Assembly (NCBI GenBank): GCA_000632805.1
Contig: CP007444.1
Location: 930,001 to 994,000 of the forward strand
Direction of reading: 5' to 3'
Length of the DNA: 64,000 bases
Origin: Dyella jiangningensis
GTDB taxonomy: Bacteria > Pseudomonadota > Gammaproteobacteria > Xanthomonadales > Rhodanobacteraceae
Within the stretch, counting starts at the first letter, position 1; each line of letters opens with the position of its first letter. Position numbers and translations under genes: made by a program. Shown here piece after piece: positions 28,256 through 36,469 of this stretch. A model generated the notes under the pieces. That model saw only the letters and a program-made list of their open reading frames with translations, was not told the DNA's origin and did no database searches.

Positions 28256-31123
28256 ATGACCCAGGACTACAAGAACACCATCAACCTGCCGCAGACGGAA
28301 TTTCCGATGCGCGGCGACCTGCCCAAGCGCGAGCCCAAGTGGCTGGCCGATTGGCAGCAGGTGAACCGCTACGTGCAGATCCAGGAGCGCGCGGCGAATC
28401 GCGACAAGGTGTTTGTGCTGCACGACGGCCCGCCGTACGCGAACGGCGCGATTCACCTGGGTCATGCGGTCAACAAGGTGCTCAAGGATGTGGTGGTGAA
28501 GTCGCGCCTGCTGGCCGGCTACCGCGCGCCCTACGTGCCGGGCTGGGACTGCCACGGCCTGCCGATCGAAGTGGCGGTGGAGAAGAAGTTCGGCCGCGTG
28601 GGCGACAAGCTCGACGCCGCTGCCTTCCGCCAGAAGTGCCGCGAATACGCACAGCAGCAGATCGACCTGCAGCGTACCGACTTCAAGCGCCTGGGCGTGC
28701 TGGGTGATTGGGAAAACCCGTACCGCACCATGGACTTCAAGTACGAAGCCGACATGGTGCGCGCGCTGGCCAAGATCGTCGCCAACGGCCATGTCGTGCG
28801 CGGCGCCAAGCCGGTGTACTGGTGTTTCGATTGCGGCTCGGCACTGGCCGAAGCCGAGATCGAATACGCCGACAAGACTTCGCCCGCGGTGGACGTCGCC
28901 TATGACGCTGTCGAGCCGAAGGTGCTCGCGCAGAAGTTCGGTGTCGATGCAGGCGATGCCATCGTCGCCATCCCGATCTGGACGACCACGCCGTGGACGC
29001 TGCCGGAAAGCCTGGCGGTATCGCTGGGCGGCGAACTCGAATACGCACTGATCGAAGGCCCGTCGCGCGATGGGCATCGCGTGCTGCTGGTCGTCGCCAG
29101 CGCGCTGGCCGAAAAGGTCGCGCAGCGCTATGGCATCGAAGGCGAAGCGAAGGTGCTTGGCCACGTTGCCGGCCAGGCGCTGGAAGGCGTGTTGCTGAAG
29201 CATCCGTTCTATGCGCGCGAAGTGCCGGTGCTGATCGGCGACCACGTGTCCGCCGAAGACGGTACCGGCGCCGTGCACACCTCGCCCGACCACGGCGTGG
29301 AAGACTTTGTCGTCTCGCGCAAGTACGGCATCGAGACGTTGAATTACACCGAGGCGCGTGGCACCTACCGTGCCGACACGCCGGCCGCGCTCGACGGCAC
29401 CGTTATCGCCGGCAAGCACCTGTGGAAGGCCAACGACGAAATCGTCGAGTTGCTGCGTCGTCGCGGCGTACTGCTGGCCTTCGCCAAAATCGAACACAGC
29501 TACCCGCATTGCTGGCGCCACAAGACGCCGGTGATCTTCCGCACCACGCCGCAGTGGTTCATCAGCATGGAGAAGGAAGGTCTGCGCAAGACCGCGCTCG
29601 ATGCGATCAAGAACGTGCGTTGGGTGCCGGGCTGGGGCGAGGAGCGCATCGCCGGCATGGTCGGCGACCGTCCCGACTGGTGCATCTCGCGCCAGCGCAC
29701 CTGGGGCGTGCCGATCGCATTGTTCATCAACAAGACCACGCAGGAACCGCATCCGGATTCCGTCGCGCTGCTCGAACAGGTGGCCAAGCGCGTGGAGCAG
29801 GGCGGTATCGACGCGTGGTATGCGTTGGATGCCGCCGAGTTGCTGGGTGACCAGGCCAAGGACTATGAAAAGGTCCTCGACGTGCTCGATGTGTGGTTCG
29901 ACTCCGGCGTCAGCCACTTCGCCGTGGTCGGTCAGCGCCCGGAACTTCAGCAAGGCAAGGCATCGAGCTACAAGGTGATGTACCTGGAAGGCTCGGACCA
30001 GCATCGCGGTTGGTTCCAGTCCTCCTTGCTCACTTCGTCGGCGATGTTCGCCAAGGCGCCGTACAACGACGTGCTCACCCATGGTTTCACCGTGGATGCG
30101 CAGGGTCGCAAGATGTCCAAGTCGCTGGGCAACGGCATCGAGCCGCAGGACATCATGAAGAACCTGGGCGCGGACATCCTGCGCCTGTGGATCTGCTCGA
30201 CCGACTACCGCAACGAGATGTCGCTGTCGGACGAGATCTTGAAGCGCGTGTCGGATACGTATCGCCGCATCCGCAACACGGCGCGCTTCCTGCTCGGCAA
30301 CCTCGACGGCTTCGATCCCGCCAAGCACCTTGTACCGGTGGAGCAGAGCCTGTTGCTGGACCAGTGGGCCGTGCAGCAGGCATACGACGTGCAGCAGGCA
30401 GTCGCTGCGGCGTACGACCGCTATGACTTCCCCGAAATCGTGCAGCGCGTGCAGAACTTCTGCACCAACGAGCTGGGTGCGCTGTACCTCGACATCACGA
30501 AGGATCGCCTCTACACGATGCCGACCGACAGCCACGGTCGCCGCAGCGCGCAGAGCGCGATGTACCGCATCGCCGAGGCGCTGGTGCGCTGGCTGGCGCC
30601 GGTGCTCAGCTTCACCGCCGAGGAAATCTGGCAGTACCTGCCGGGCGAGCGCAGCGAAAGCGTGCTATTCGAAACCTGGTACGAAGGCCTCGCTGCCACG
30701 CAAAGTTCGCCTGAGCAGCGCCGTTATTGGTCGGACTTGCTGGCCATTCGCGACACCGCTTCGCGCGTGCTCGAAGGCATGCGCAAGGGTGAGCAGATCG
30801 GTGCCTCGCTGGAAGCGAAGCTGGCGATCCACGCCGATCCGGCGATCGTTGCCCGCTACCAGCCGGCGGCGTCGGAGCTGCGCTTCTTCTTCATCACCTC
30901 GGACCTGCGCCTGGACCTCGCTGGTGGCCAGCCGGCCGATGCCGTTCTGACCGAGCTGGAAGGCGCGGACGTGTGGGTGTCGGCGACCGTCAGCGATGCC
31001 ACCAAATGCGTGCGCTGCTGGCATCGCCGCGATGACGTGGGCACGCATGCGAATCATCCGGAGCTGTGCGATCGCTGCATCAGCAACATCGAAGGACCGG
31101 GCGAGGATCGTCGCTGGTTCTGA
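28256..31123 (+). CDS. ileS: isoleucyl-tRNA synthetase
   Basis: This class I synthetase charges tRNA-Ile and edits misactivated valine. The 955-residue product has HLGH at 67-70 in [11 protein letters not shown], the CP1 editing domain, KMSKS near 619 in [11 protein letters not shown], and a C-terminal zinc motif [12 protein letters not shown]...CDRC. Length is normal for the bacterial type that carries the zinc end. It lies 108 bases after ribF. Confidence 0.98.
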   Translation: MTQDYKNTINLPQTEFPMRGDLPKREPKWLADWQQVNRYVQIQERAANRDKVFVLHDGPPYANGAIHLGHAVNKVLKDVVVKSRLLAGYRAPYVPGWDCHGLPIEVAVEKKFGRVGDKLDAAAFRQKCREYAQQQIDLQRTDFKRLGVLGDWENPYRTMDFKYEADMVRALAKIVANGHVVRGAKPVYWCFDCGSALAEAEIEYADKTSPAVDVAYDAVEPKVLAQKFGVDAGDAIVAIPIWTTTPWTLPESLAVSLGGELEYALIEGPSRDGHRVLLVVASALAEKVAQRYGIEGEAKVLGHVAGQALEGVLLKHPFYAREVPVLIGDHVSAEDGTGAVHTSPDHGVEDFVVSRKYGIETLNYTEARGTYRADTPAALDGTVIAGKHLWKANDEIVELLRRRGVLLAFAKIEHSYPHCWRHKTPVIFRTTPQWFISMEKEGLRKTALDAIKNVRWVPGWGEERIAGMVGDRPDWCISRQRTWGVPIALFINKTTQEPHPDSVALLEQVAKRVEQGGIDAWYALDAAELLGDQAKDYEKVLDVLDVWFDSGVSHFAVVGQRPELQQGKASSYKVMYLEGSDQHRGWFQSSLLTSSAMFAKAPYNDVLTHGFTVDAQGRKMSKSLGNGIEPQDIMKNLGADILRLWICSTDYRNEMSLSDEILKRVSDTYRRIRNTARFLLGNLDGFDPAKHLVPVEQSLLLDQWAVQQAYDVQQAVAAAYDRYDFPEIVQRVQNFCTNELGALYLDITKDRLYTMPTDSHGRRSAQSAMYRIAEALVRWLAPVLSFTAEEIWQYLPGERSESVLFETWYEGLAATQSSPEQRRYWSDLLAIRDTASRVLEGMRKGEQIGASLEAKLAIHADPAIVARYQPAASELRFFFITSDLRLDLAGGQPADAVLTELEGADVWVSATVSDATKCVRCWHRRDDVGTHANHPELCDRCISNIEGPGEDRRWF

Positions 31124-31150
31124 TCGGCCACGACGCGCGCGCTTTTGCTT

Positions 31151-31285
31151 CCTCTCCCCTCCGGGGAGAGGATTGAGGTAAGGGCGGATGCTCGCGGTAG
31201 GGCTTCAGCAGAAACGTACTCGCTCTGATCGGATGCTTTAGCAAGATCGGCCCCTCACCCCAGCCCTCTCCCACAAGGGAGAGGG
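31151..31285. repeat. paired pyrimidine/purine hairpins between ileS and lspA
   Basis: CCTCTCCCC-TCC-GGGGAGAGG (31151-31171) and CCCTCTCCC-ACAA-GGGAGAGGG (31264-31285) are two perfect 9-bp hairpins about 92 bases apart. Both have the CCTCTCCC/GGGAGAGG composition of common proteobacterial intergenic repeats. They may also end the ileS message. Confidence 0.6.
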
Positions 31286-31309
31286 GGTAGAGATCGCAAA
31301 TTGATTGCC

Positions 31310-31801
31310 ATGAATCCCAAGCCCAACGCCCTATCCTGGTTGCTGCTCTCCGCCTTGGTCATCGTGCTCGACCAGCTCAGCAAGTGGTGGGCGCTGAGCG
31401 CACTGCAACCGGCCGGGCTGCCGCACCCGGTAATCCCCGGGTTTCTCAACTGGACGCTGGCCTTCAACACCGGTGCCGCCTTCAGTTTCCTCGCCAGCAG
31501 CGACGGCTGGCAGCGCTGGTTCTTCGTGCTGCTGGCGGTCGTGATCAGCGCGGTGCTGGTGGTGTGGCTCCATCGCACGCCACGACGCGACTGGAAGACA
31601 GCGATGCCGCTGGCCCTGATCGTAGGCGGCGCATTGGGCAATCTCATCGACCGATTGCACGCGGCCCAGGTGACCGATTTCATCCAGGTGTACTACCGCG
31701 AGTGGAGCTATCCGGTGTTCAACGTGGCCGATTGCGGCATCACCGTCGGCGCGGTGGCGCTCGTGGTTTTTGGCCTGTTTGCCGGCAAATCCAAGGCCTG
31801 A
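31310..31801 (+). CDS. lspA: lipoprotein signal peptidase (signal peptidase II)
   Basis: LspA is an inner-membrane aspartic protease that removes signal peptides from lipid-modified prolipoproteins. The 163-residue product has four membrane segments and the family boxes NTGAAFSFL near 52-60, GGALGNLIDRL near 107-117 with one catalytic Asp, and FNVADCGITVG near 140-150 with the other. ATG at 31310 is preferred over the TTG at 31301. Confidence 0.96.
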   Translation: MNPKPNALSWLLLSALVIVLDQLSKWWALSALQPAGLPHPVIPGFLNWTLAFNTGAAFSFLASSDGWQRWFFVLLAVVISAVLVVWLHRTPRRDWKTAMPLALIVGGALGNLIDRLHAAQVTDFIQVYYREWSYPVFNVADCGITVGAVALVVFGLFAGKSKA

Positions 31802-31879
31802 ACGCGCCCTCACGTGTGATTCGACGGCGCATGCGATAATGAAGGCCTGCCATTAGGCCCGGTCGGGCCCGGAGTGTTC

Positions 31880-32839
31880 GTGGATATCCTGCTTGCCAAT
31901 CCCCGTGGCTTCTGTGCCGGCGTCGACCGCGCCATCGCCATTGTCGAGCGTGCGCTCGAATCGTATGGCGCGCCGATCTATGTGCGGCACGAGGTGGTGC
32001 ACAACCGTTACGTGGTGGACAAGTTGCGCGCCGATGGCGCCGTCTTCGTCGAGGAACTCGATGAAGTACCCGATGGCGCCACTGTGATCTTCAGCGCCCA
32101 CGGTGTTTCCAAGGCCGTGCGCGAGGAAGCCGACCAGCGCGGTCTCAAGGTGTTTGATGCCACCTGCCCACTGGTCACCAAGGTGCATATGGAAGTTGCC
32201 CGCCTCGGGCGCACCGGCCGCAGCGTGGTGCTGATCGGTCACGCCGGTCATCCGGAAGTGGAAGGCACCATGGGGCAGTGGAACCCGGCCAATCGCGGCG
32301 AGATCCTGCTGGTGGAGTCCGTCGAGGACGTCGCCGAACTCGAGCCGAGGTTCCCGCACGAGCTCTCCTACGTCACCCAGACCACGCTCTCGGTAGATGA
32401 CACCAAGGCCATCATCGAAGCCCTGCGCGCGAAGTTCACGGACATCGACGGCCCGCGCAAGGATGACATCTGCTATGCCACCCAGAACCGCCAGGATGCC
32501 GTGCGCCGCCTGGCGGACGCCGTGGACCTGGTGCTCGTGGTGGGCTCCGTCAACAGCTCCAATTCCAACCGCCTCCGCGAGCTGGCGGAAAAGCAGGGCG
32601 TGTCTGCCTATCTCATCGACGGCGCCGAACATATCGAACAGCGCTGGCTCGATGGCGTGACCCGCATTGGCCTGACCGCCGGCGCTTCCGCACCCGAAAA
32701 GCTGGTCAAGGACGTGATCGCCCGCCTGCAGTCCTGGGGCGCTGGCGCCGTACGTGAACTGGACGGCGAGCCCGAGACCATCACGTTCGCCCTGCCCAAG
32801 GAACTCCGCATTGCCGGCGGAGCCTCAGCCAGCCTCTGA
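31880..32839 (+). CDS. ispH: 4-hydroxy-3-methylbut-2-enyl diphosphate reductase
   Basis: IspH makes IPP and DMAPP in the last step of the MEP isoprenoid pathway, using a 4Fe-4S cluster. The 319-residue product has the three cluster cysteines in [13 protein letters not shown] near 12, ATCPLV near 96 and DDICYAT near 197. The GTG at 31880 gives the usual start ([10 protein letters not shown]) and has GGAG at 31871-31874 five bases before; another GTG at 31874 would overlap that ribosome site. tRNA-Thr follows. Confidence 0.96.
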   Translation: MDILLANPRGFCAGVDRAIAIVERALESYGAPIYVRHEVVHNRYVVDKLRADGAVFVEELDEVPDGATVIFSAHGVSKAVREEADQRGLKVFDATCPLVTKVHMEVARLGRTGRSVVLIGHAGHPEVEGTMGQWNPANRGEILLVESVEDVAELEPRFPHELSYVTQTTLSVDDTKAIIEALRAKFTDIDGPRKDDICYATQNRQDAVRRLADAVDLVLVVGSVNSSNSNRLRELAEKQGVSAYLIDGAEHIEQRWLDGVTRIGLTAGASAPEKLVKDVIARLQSWGAGAVRELDGEPETITFALPKELRIAGGASASL

Positions 32840-32843
32840 CGGC

Positions 32844-32872
32844 TTGCGCGCCCCATCCCGCCTCCGTAGAAT
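32844..32872 (+). promoter_or_regulatory. promoter of tRNA-Thr
   Basis: TTGCGC at 32844-32849 and TAGAAT at 32867-32872 are spaced by 17 bases and end 12 bases before the tRNA. Confidence 0.6.
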
Positions 32873-32884
32873 TAGCGGTTCCTC

Positions 32885-32960
32885 GCCGGAATAGCTCAGT
32901 TGGTAGAGCGGCGCATTCGTAATGCGTAGGTCGCAGGTTCGACTCCTGTTTCCGGCACCA
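32885..32960 (+). tRNA. tRNA-Thr (anticodon CGT)
   Basis: The 76-base sequence folds as a full cloverleaf. The acceptor stem pairs GCCGGAA with TTCCGGC, the D arm contains AGCTCAGTTGGTAGAGC, the anticodon loop is TTCGTAA (anticodon CGT, reading ACG), and the T arm has GCAGG-TTCGACT-CCTGT. The discriminator A and CCA are encoded. Confidence 0.97.
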
Positions 32961-32991
32961 GTTTAGTTCTGTCGAAATGACAGCTCGAACG

Positions 32992-33030
32992 ACACATAAG
33001 CCTCGCAAATCGCGGGGCTTATGTGTTTTT
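32992..33030 (+). terminator. terminator after tRNA-Thr
   Basis: ACACATAAGCC and GGCTTATGTGT pair as an 11-bp stem (extended by CGC/GCG) followed by TTTTT, 31 bases after the tRNA. Confidence 0.9.
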
Positions 33031-33253
33031 GCATGCTGGGGACCTGGGGCTACGTCAATTTCTTGAAGCGTCCCGAGTGACGCATTCGTCAAGCCCCAAA
33101 ACCTGATTTTCCTGCGCTGCGTTTGCCCGACTGACTTATTGATCTGTGGACCCGCCTTTGCAGGGCTCTTTTCTGATCCCCCAAAAGGTCGACTTGCAGA
33201 GGCCGCCCGTCGGACACACGATGGACTGAGCCAGGGGAAAGGTCTGATGCCAC
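33031..33253. other. gene-free stretch after the tRNA-Thr terminator
   Basis: I see no convincing gene, tRNA or repeat in these bases. A minus-strand open frame covers 33089-33793 but has no recognisable family, is rich in Arg, Pro and His, and overlaps two better candidates, so it is not called. No copy of the tRNA-Thr 3' end is visible that would mark an integration site. Confidence 0.5.
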
Positions 33254-33478
33254 ATGCCGTCGTTCTCCTGCGATTTTCGGGGAGCGCAAGTCCGCATCCT
33301 GTATGAGAGCGGGGTTCATGGGGACGCGATCTGGATCGCGACCATGAGGGATGGTTGTTGCGTCCAAAGCATCGATGGGGCCACTTATGTGGATGACTGG
33401 CCGCCGTCGCTGGTCGAGACTGCCATTGAAGCCTCCGTCATGCGTGGCCTTGAGTGGGTGCTTCAGTCCGACAGGTAG
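33254..33478 (+). CDS. small hypothetical protein (74 aa)
   Basis: I do not recognise this 74-residue product. It has balanced composition with alternating hydrophobic residues (RILYESG, DAIWIATM) and a C-terminal helix ending GLEWVLQSDR, which looks like a real small soluble protein. No membrane segment or signal is present. GGGGAAAGG at 33235-33243 is nearby but better spaced for an out-of-frame ATG at 33247, so the start is uncertain. It lies in a poorly coding patch between tRNA-Thr and the pilus operon. Confidence 0.4.
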   Translation: MPSFSCDFRGAQVRILYESGVHGDAIWIATMRDGCCVQSIDGATYVDDWPPSLVETAIEASVMRGLEWVLQSDR

Positions 33479-33732
33479 CCGACTCCATTGCGGCGAACTG
33501 GGCTCAGGCCAGGGACCTTCGTGGTTTTGCGCCACGCCGACCTTAGCCTCCATTGTTCGGAAGAACGACTGACTGATATCTGTCGGCTGGCGTGCCGTAT
33601 CGGCATCGCTCATGACTCCTTCGTGGCGGCGATCGTCGCGTCCCCCGCGGGTACTGCGCGCGGAAGAGGCGATGCCATGACAAGACGCTATCGAGTATCC
33701 GCTCCGTGCCTCAGTGATGCGTAGGCCCGTGC
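33479..33732. other. gene-free stretch
   Basis: I see no supported gene in these bases. Open frames on both strands look like chance frames in GC-rich DNA. Confidence 0.45.
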
Positions 33733-33876
33733 CTAGTCGATTTGCGTGAATTCGCGGCCGCGCTTGACGTACAAGTCCCATTGCGCGCGACAACGCGCCA
33801 CATGGGCGTGATCCCCATGGTGAAACGGATGGTGGCGCGCGCCATCCATCTGCTTTTTCTTGCCGCCGGTCGGCAT
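33733..33876 (-). CDS. small hypothetical basic protein (47 aa)
   Basis: I do not recognise this product. The 47-residue peptide starts MPTGGKKKQMDGARHHPF, is rich in Lys, Arg and His, and ends WDLYVKRGREFTQID. GGAAG lies five bases before the ATG at 33876, a good ribosome site; an upstream ATG at 33897 would add seven residues. It is divergent from pilV with 60 bases between. The well-placed ribosome site and protein-like C terminus make it plausible but unproven. Confidence 0.4.
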   Translation of the reverse strand: MPTGGKKKQMDGARHHPFHHGDHAHVARCRAQWDLYVKRGREFTQID

Positions 33877-33936
33877 GCGGTCTTCCGCCAACGACATGGC
33901 CCGTAGAGTTGTTTCCCGTTTTCGGGAGTAGCGGTC

Positions 33937-34467
33937 ATGGATGGCCAGCAATACCAGCGCGGTGTCTCGCTGATCGAAGTGCTTGTGGCGGTTTTCGTCT
34001 TTGCGATTGGCCTCGTCGGCCATGCGGGGATGATGGTGATGTCGGCTCGGTCCAACCAATCCGCCTACCTGCGTACGCAAGTGGCGTATCTGGCGAACAA
34101 CATGGCCGATCGCATGCGTGCGAATCCGGTGGGCGTGTGGAGCGGCTTCTACAACAGTGACGCCTATCCGGTCAGCACTGGATCGACGGCATGTGACGCC
34201 CGCATACCTTGTGGCTCCAGTGCCGTCGCAGCCCGCGACAAAGCGTTGTGGAGTGGATTGCTCGATAGCCAGCTGCCGGATGCCAAGGCGCGTATCCAAT
34301 GCACGGGCATGGATGCGGTGGGCTATAACCCTTCAGTCCAGATTGGCCAGCGTCCGCCTTACGGCGGCATTTGCCGGATGTCGGTGTCGTGGACGGAGCA
34401 GGGTGCGGGCGATCGCCAGCATGCCGATGCCGCTCGCCAGGTGTTTTCATGGGAGTTTCAGCCATGA
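33937..34467 (+). CDS. pilV: type IV pilus minor pilin PilV
   Basis: PilV is a minor pilin thought to sit in the tip complex that starts pilus assembly. The 176-residue product has a class III prepilin leader cut after QRG, then VSLIEVLVAVFVFAIGLVG with Glu at +5 and a long hydrophobic helix. The C-terminal domain has four cysteines (TACDARIPC, IQC, GGIC) that can form disulfides. It opens a six-gene run. Its stop overlaps the pilW ATG. Confidence 0.9.
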   Translation: MDGQQYQRGVSLIEVLVAVFVFAIGLVGHAGMMVMSARSNQSAYLRTQVAYLANNMADRMRANPVGVWSGFYNSDAYPVSTGSTACDARIPCGSSAVAARDKALWSGLLDSQLPDAKARIQCTGMDAVGYNPSVQIGQRPPYGGICRMSVSWTEQGAGDRQHADAARQVFSWEFQP

Positions 34468-35780
34468 GCCGGCGCGTGTTCCAGCTGCACGTGCGCGGCG
34501 TCTCACTGATCGAACTCATGGTGGCCATGGCGCTCGGTTTGCTGGTTTCGGCGGGCATCGTAAGCGTCTTCCTGTCGACCTCCGCAAGCAGCCGAGCGCA
34601 AAGGCAGCTCGCCCAGGTGCAGGAAGAAGGCCGTTACGCGATAGGGCGCATCGTGGACGACCTCCGGATGGCCAATGCGCAGTACTGCACATCGACAGGT
34701 GGAGTCGCTTCTCGCGGCAGCAGTGGCCTTTATCTGGACGGCCTTCGCGCGCCGGTCATCTATGCAAAGAATCTTCAAGCTGCATTGGGCGCGGGCGATC
34801 TCACGACTCGGTGGGGCGCGGTCTCTGGAAGCAATACCTATCCCGCGCCGCCGAGCGCGCCCTATTCGTTGCCTTCGTTCTTCAGCATGCGCGGCTACGA
34901 TTGTGGTGCAACGACGTGCACGCCGGTCAATCCGCCTGCGTCGATGCTGCCATCGATGGGAACGTCAGTCGAACATCGCGTCATCGGCAGCAGCGTGCTT
35001 ACGCTGCGCTACGTGGATGCATCGCGTGGGTGGGCGTTGGGTGCCAACAGCTACATAGTGAGCGACCCCGCGGGAACCGTCCGATCCATCCATCTGGCAC
35101 CCGCCGCCGGTGAGCCGCCACTGACGGATTTTGCCGCAGGCGATCTGGCCATGTTGTCGGATTGCTCCGGTGCCCAAGTCTTCGCAGTCAACGGCAGCTC
35201 TGACCTGGTGCCCGATCCCAGTCTCAACTTCACGGCGCCAGTGGCACGGTCCAGCCTGACAGCGGCAAAACTCTTCGACTTCAACTCCGACTTCGTCACC
35301 GTGACCTATTTTCTGAAGGTCGTGGCCAACGACGACGGCACGACCACTGGGGCATTGATACGCAAGGATCGGACGGGCAGCCAGGAGATGGTGCGTGGTG
35401 TTGAACGCCTCGATTTTCTGTATGGCGTTGAAGACGGAGACGGCAATACGCGGTATCTCTCAGCCGCCGAGGTCGACAGCAACGCAGGCTCGACCATCCC
35501 CTGCCCGCCATCGCTTCCGTTACCGCTCGAGCGTGATCCGGGATGCCTGTGGCGTGCCGTAAAAACCATCGAGGTGCATGTGCTTATGGCGGCCGAGCGG
35601 GCCCTCCATACCCTTGCACCGAGTGAGCAGAAGTATGCCTATCAGCTCGACGGCATGGCGGCGCCTGCGTCGCCTGATGCGCCTGGGCGAAGGGTAACGC
35701 CGTCGGCGCAGGGGTTTGCCAACCCGAAAGTGCGACGTGAATTCATCGCGCTGGTTTCGGTGCGCAACTACAACCCTTGA
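34464..35780 (+). CDS. pilW: type IV pilus assembly protein PilW
   Basis: PilW is a large minor pilin of the tip/initiation complex. The 438-residue product has a prepilin leader cut in VRG|VSLIELMVAMALGLLVSAG and a long globular periplasmic domain with cysteine pairs (CGATTC, near 150). The ATG at 34464 overlaps the pilV stop (ATGA); the open frame upstream inside pilV is not used. The C-terminal part has ERDPGCLWRAVKTIEVHVLM, typical of PilW. Confidence 0.9.
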   Translation: MSRRVFQLHVRGVSLIELMVAMALGLLVSAGIVSVFLSTSASSRAQRQLAQVQEEGRYAIGRIVDDLRMANAQYCTSTGGVASRGSSGLYLDGLRAPVIYAKNLQAALGAGDLTTRWGAVSGSNTYPAPPSAPYSLPSFFSMRGYDCGATTCTPVNPPASMLPSMGTSVEHRVIGSSVLTLRYVDASRGWALGANSYIVSDPAGTVRSIHLAPAAGEPPLTDFAAGDLAMLSDCSGAQVFAVNGSSDLVPDPSLNFTAPVARSSLTAAKLFDFNSDFVTVTYFLKVVANDDGTTTGALIRKDRTGSQEMVRGVERLDFLYGVEDGDGNTRYLSAAEVDSNAGSTIPCPPSLPLPLERDPGCLWRAVKTIEVHVLMAAERALHTLAPSEQKYAYQLDGMAAPASPDAPGRRVTPSAQGFANPKVRREFIALVSVRNYNP

Positions 35781-35793
35781 CCACGCATTGAGC

Positions 35794-36459
35794 ATGGCCA
35801 GGGCAGATATGGATATCGAGATGAGCCTTTCAGGAAATGCCAGCTTCGCCCAATCGCGTCGGGAACGTGGCGCCGTATTGGTCGTTGCGTTGATCTTCTT
35901 GCTGCTGCTTACGCTGTTGAGCATTGGTGCCTCCAGCCATTCGCTGTTGCAGCAACGAATGGCTGGTGGATTGCGCAATGCACAGCAAGCCGAGATGGGC
36001 GCGGAGGCAGCGCTGCGGGGTGCGGAGTGGCGGCTGTGGAGCGCAAGCGCCGCTTCGTTTGCGATGCGCTGCGGAAGCACGGTACTGACGGATTGCTATC
36101 TCAGCGATCCCTCTGTCGGAGCGGCTGAGGCGGTGCGTGTGTTCCGCACGAGCGTGGGCTGGGTCGCGGGGTACGGCACCGAATACGGCGCGTCCAATGG
36201 CGGTGTCGATTTTACCCGCCCACGGTCGGACGAGGAGACGGCTTCACTGGCGCAAAACCCCCGCTATCTCATCGAGGATCTCGGGCCCGAACTGCCCGCA
36301 GATACCGGTCCTCAACGTGAATCCGGTGCCTCTGGACCTGGCAGCGTCGGCTACGTGTCGACCTCCCGCCACATGTATCGAATCACCGCGCGCTCGACCG
36401 GAGGAAATGCCAACACCGTTCGGGTTCTTGAAAGCACGTTTTCGGCCAAGGCGGACTGA
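35794..36459 (+). CDS. pilX: type IV pilus assembly protein PilX
   Basis: PilX is a minor pilin with a short N terminus in which RRERGAVLVVALIFLLLLTLLSIGAS replaces the usual Phe-type leader; cleavage would follow the Gly of RERG, and residue +5 is not the usual Glu in this family. The 221-residue product keeps the GAEAALRGAEWRL helix of the family and two cysteines (MRCGST, TDCYL). ATGs at 35794, 35809 and 35821 are all possible starts. It lies 13 bases after pilW. Confidence 0.85.
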   Translation: MARADMDIEMSLSGNASFAQSRRERGAVLVVALIFLLLLTLLSIGASSHSLLQQRMAGGLRNAQQAEMGAEAALRGAEWRLWSASAASFAMRCGSTVLTDCYLSDPSVGAAEAVRVFRTSVGWVAGYGTEYGASNGGVDFTRPRSDEETASLAQNPRYLIEDLGPELPADTGPQRESGASGPGSVGYVSTSRHMYRITARSTGGNANTVRVLESTFSAKAD

Positions 36460-36469
36460 AGGAGCCCGT

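Noticed and set aside
32885..33740. Integrated element at tRNA-Thr
   Set aside because: I looked for a repeat of the tRNA 3' end and for an integrase and saw neither.
33089..33793. 234-codon minus-strand frame between tRNA-Thr and the pilus operon
   Set aside because: It has no recognisable family and overlaps two candidates with better local signals. The composition is typical of chance frames.
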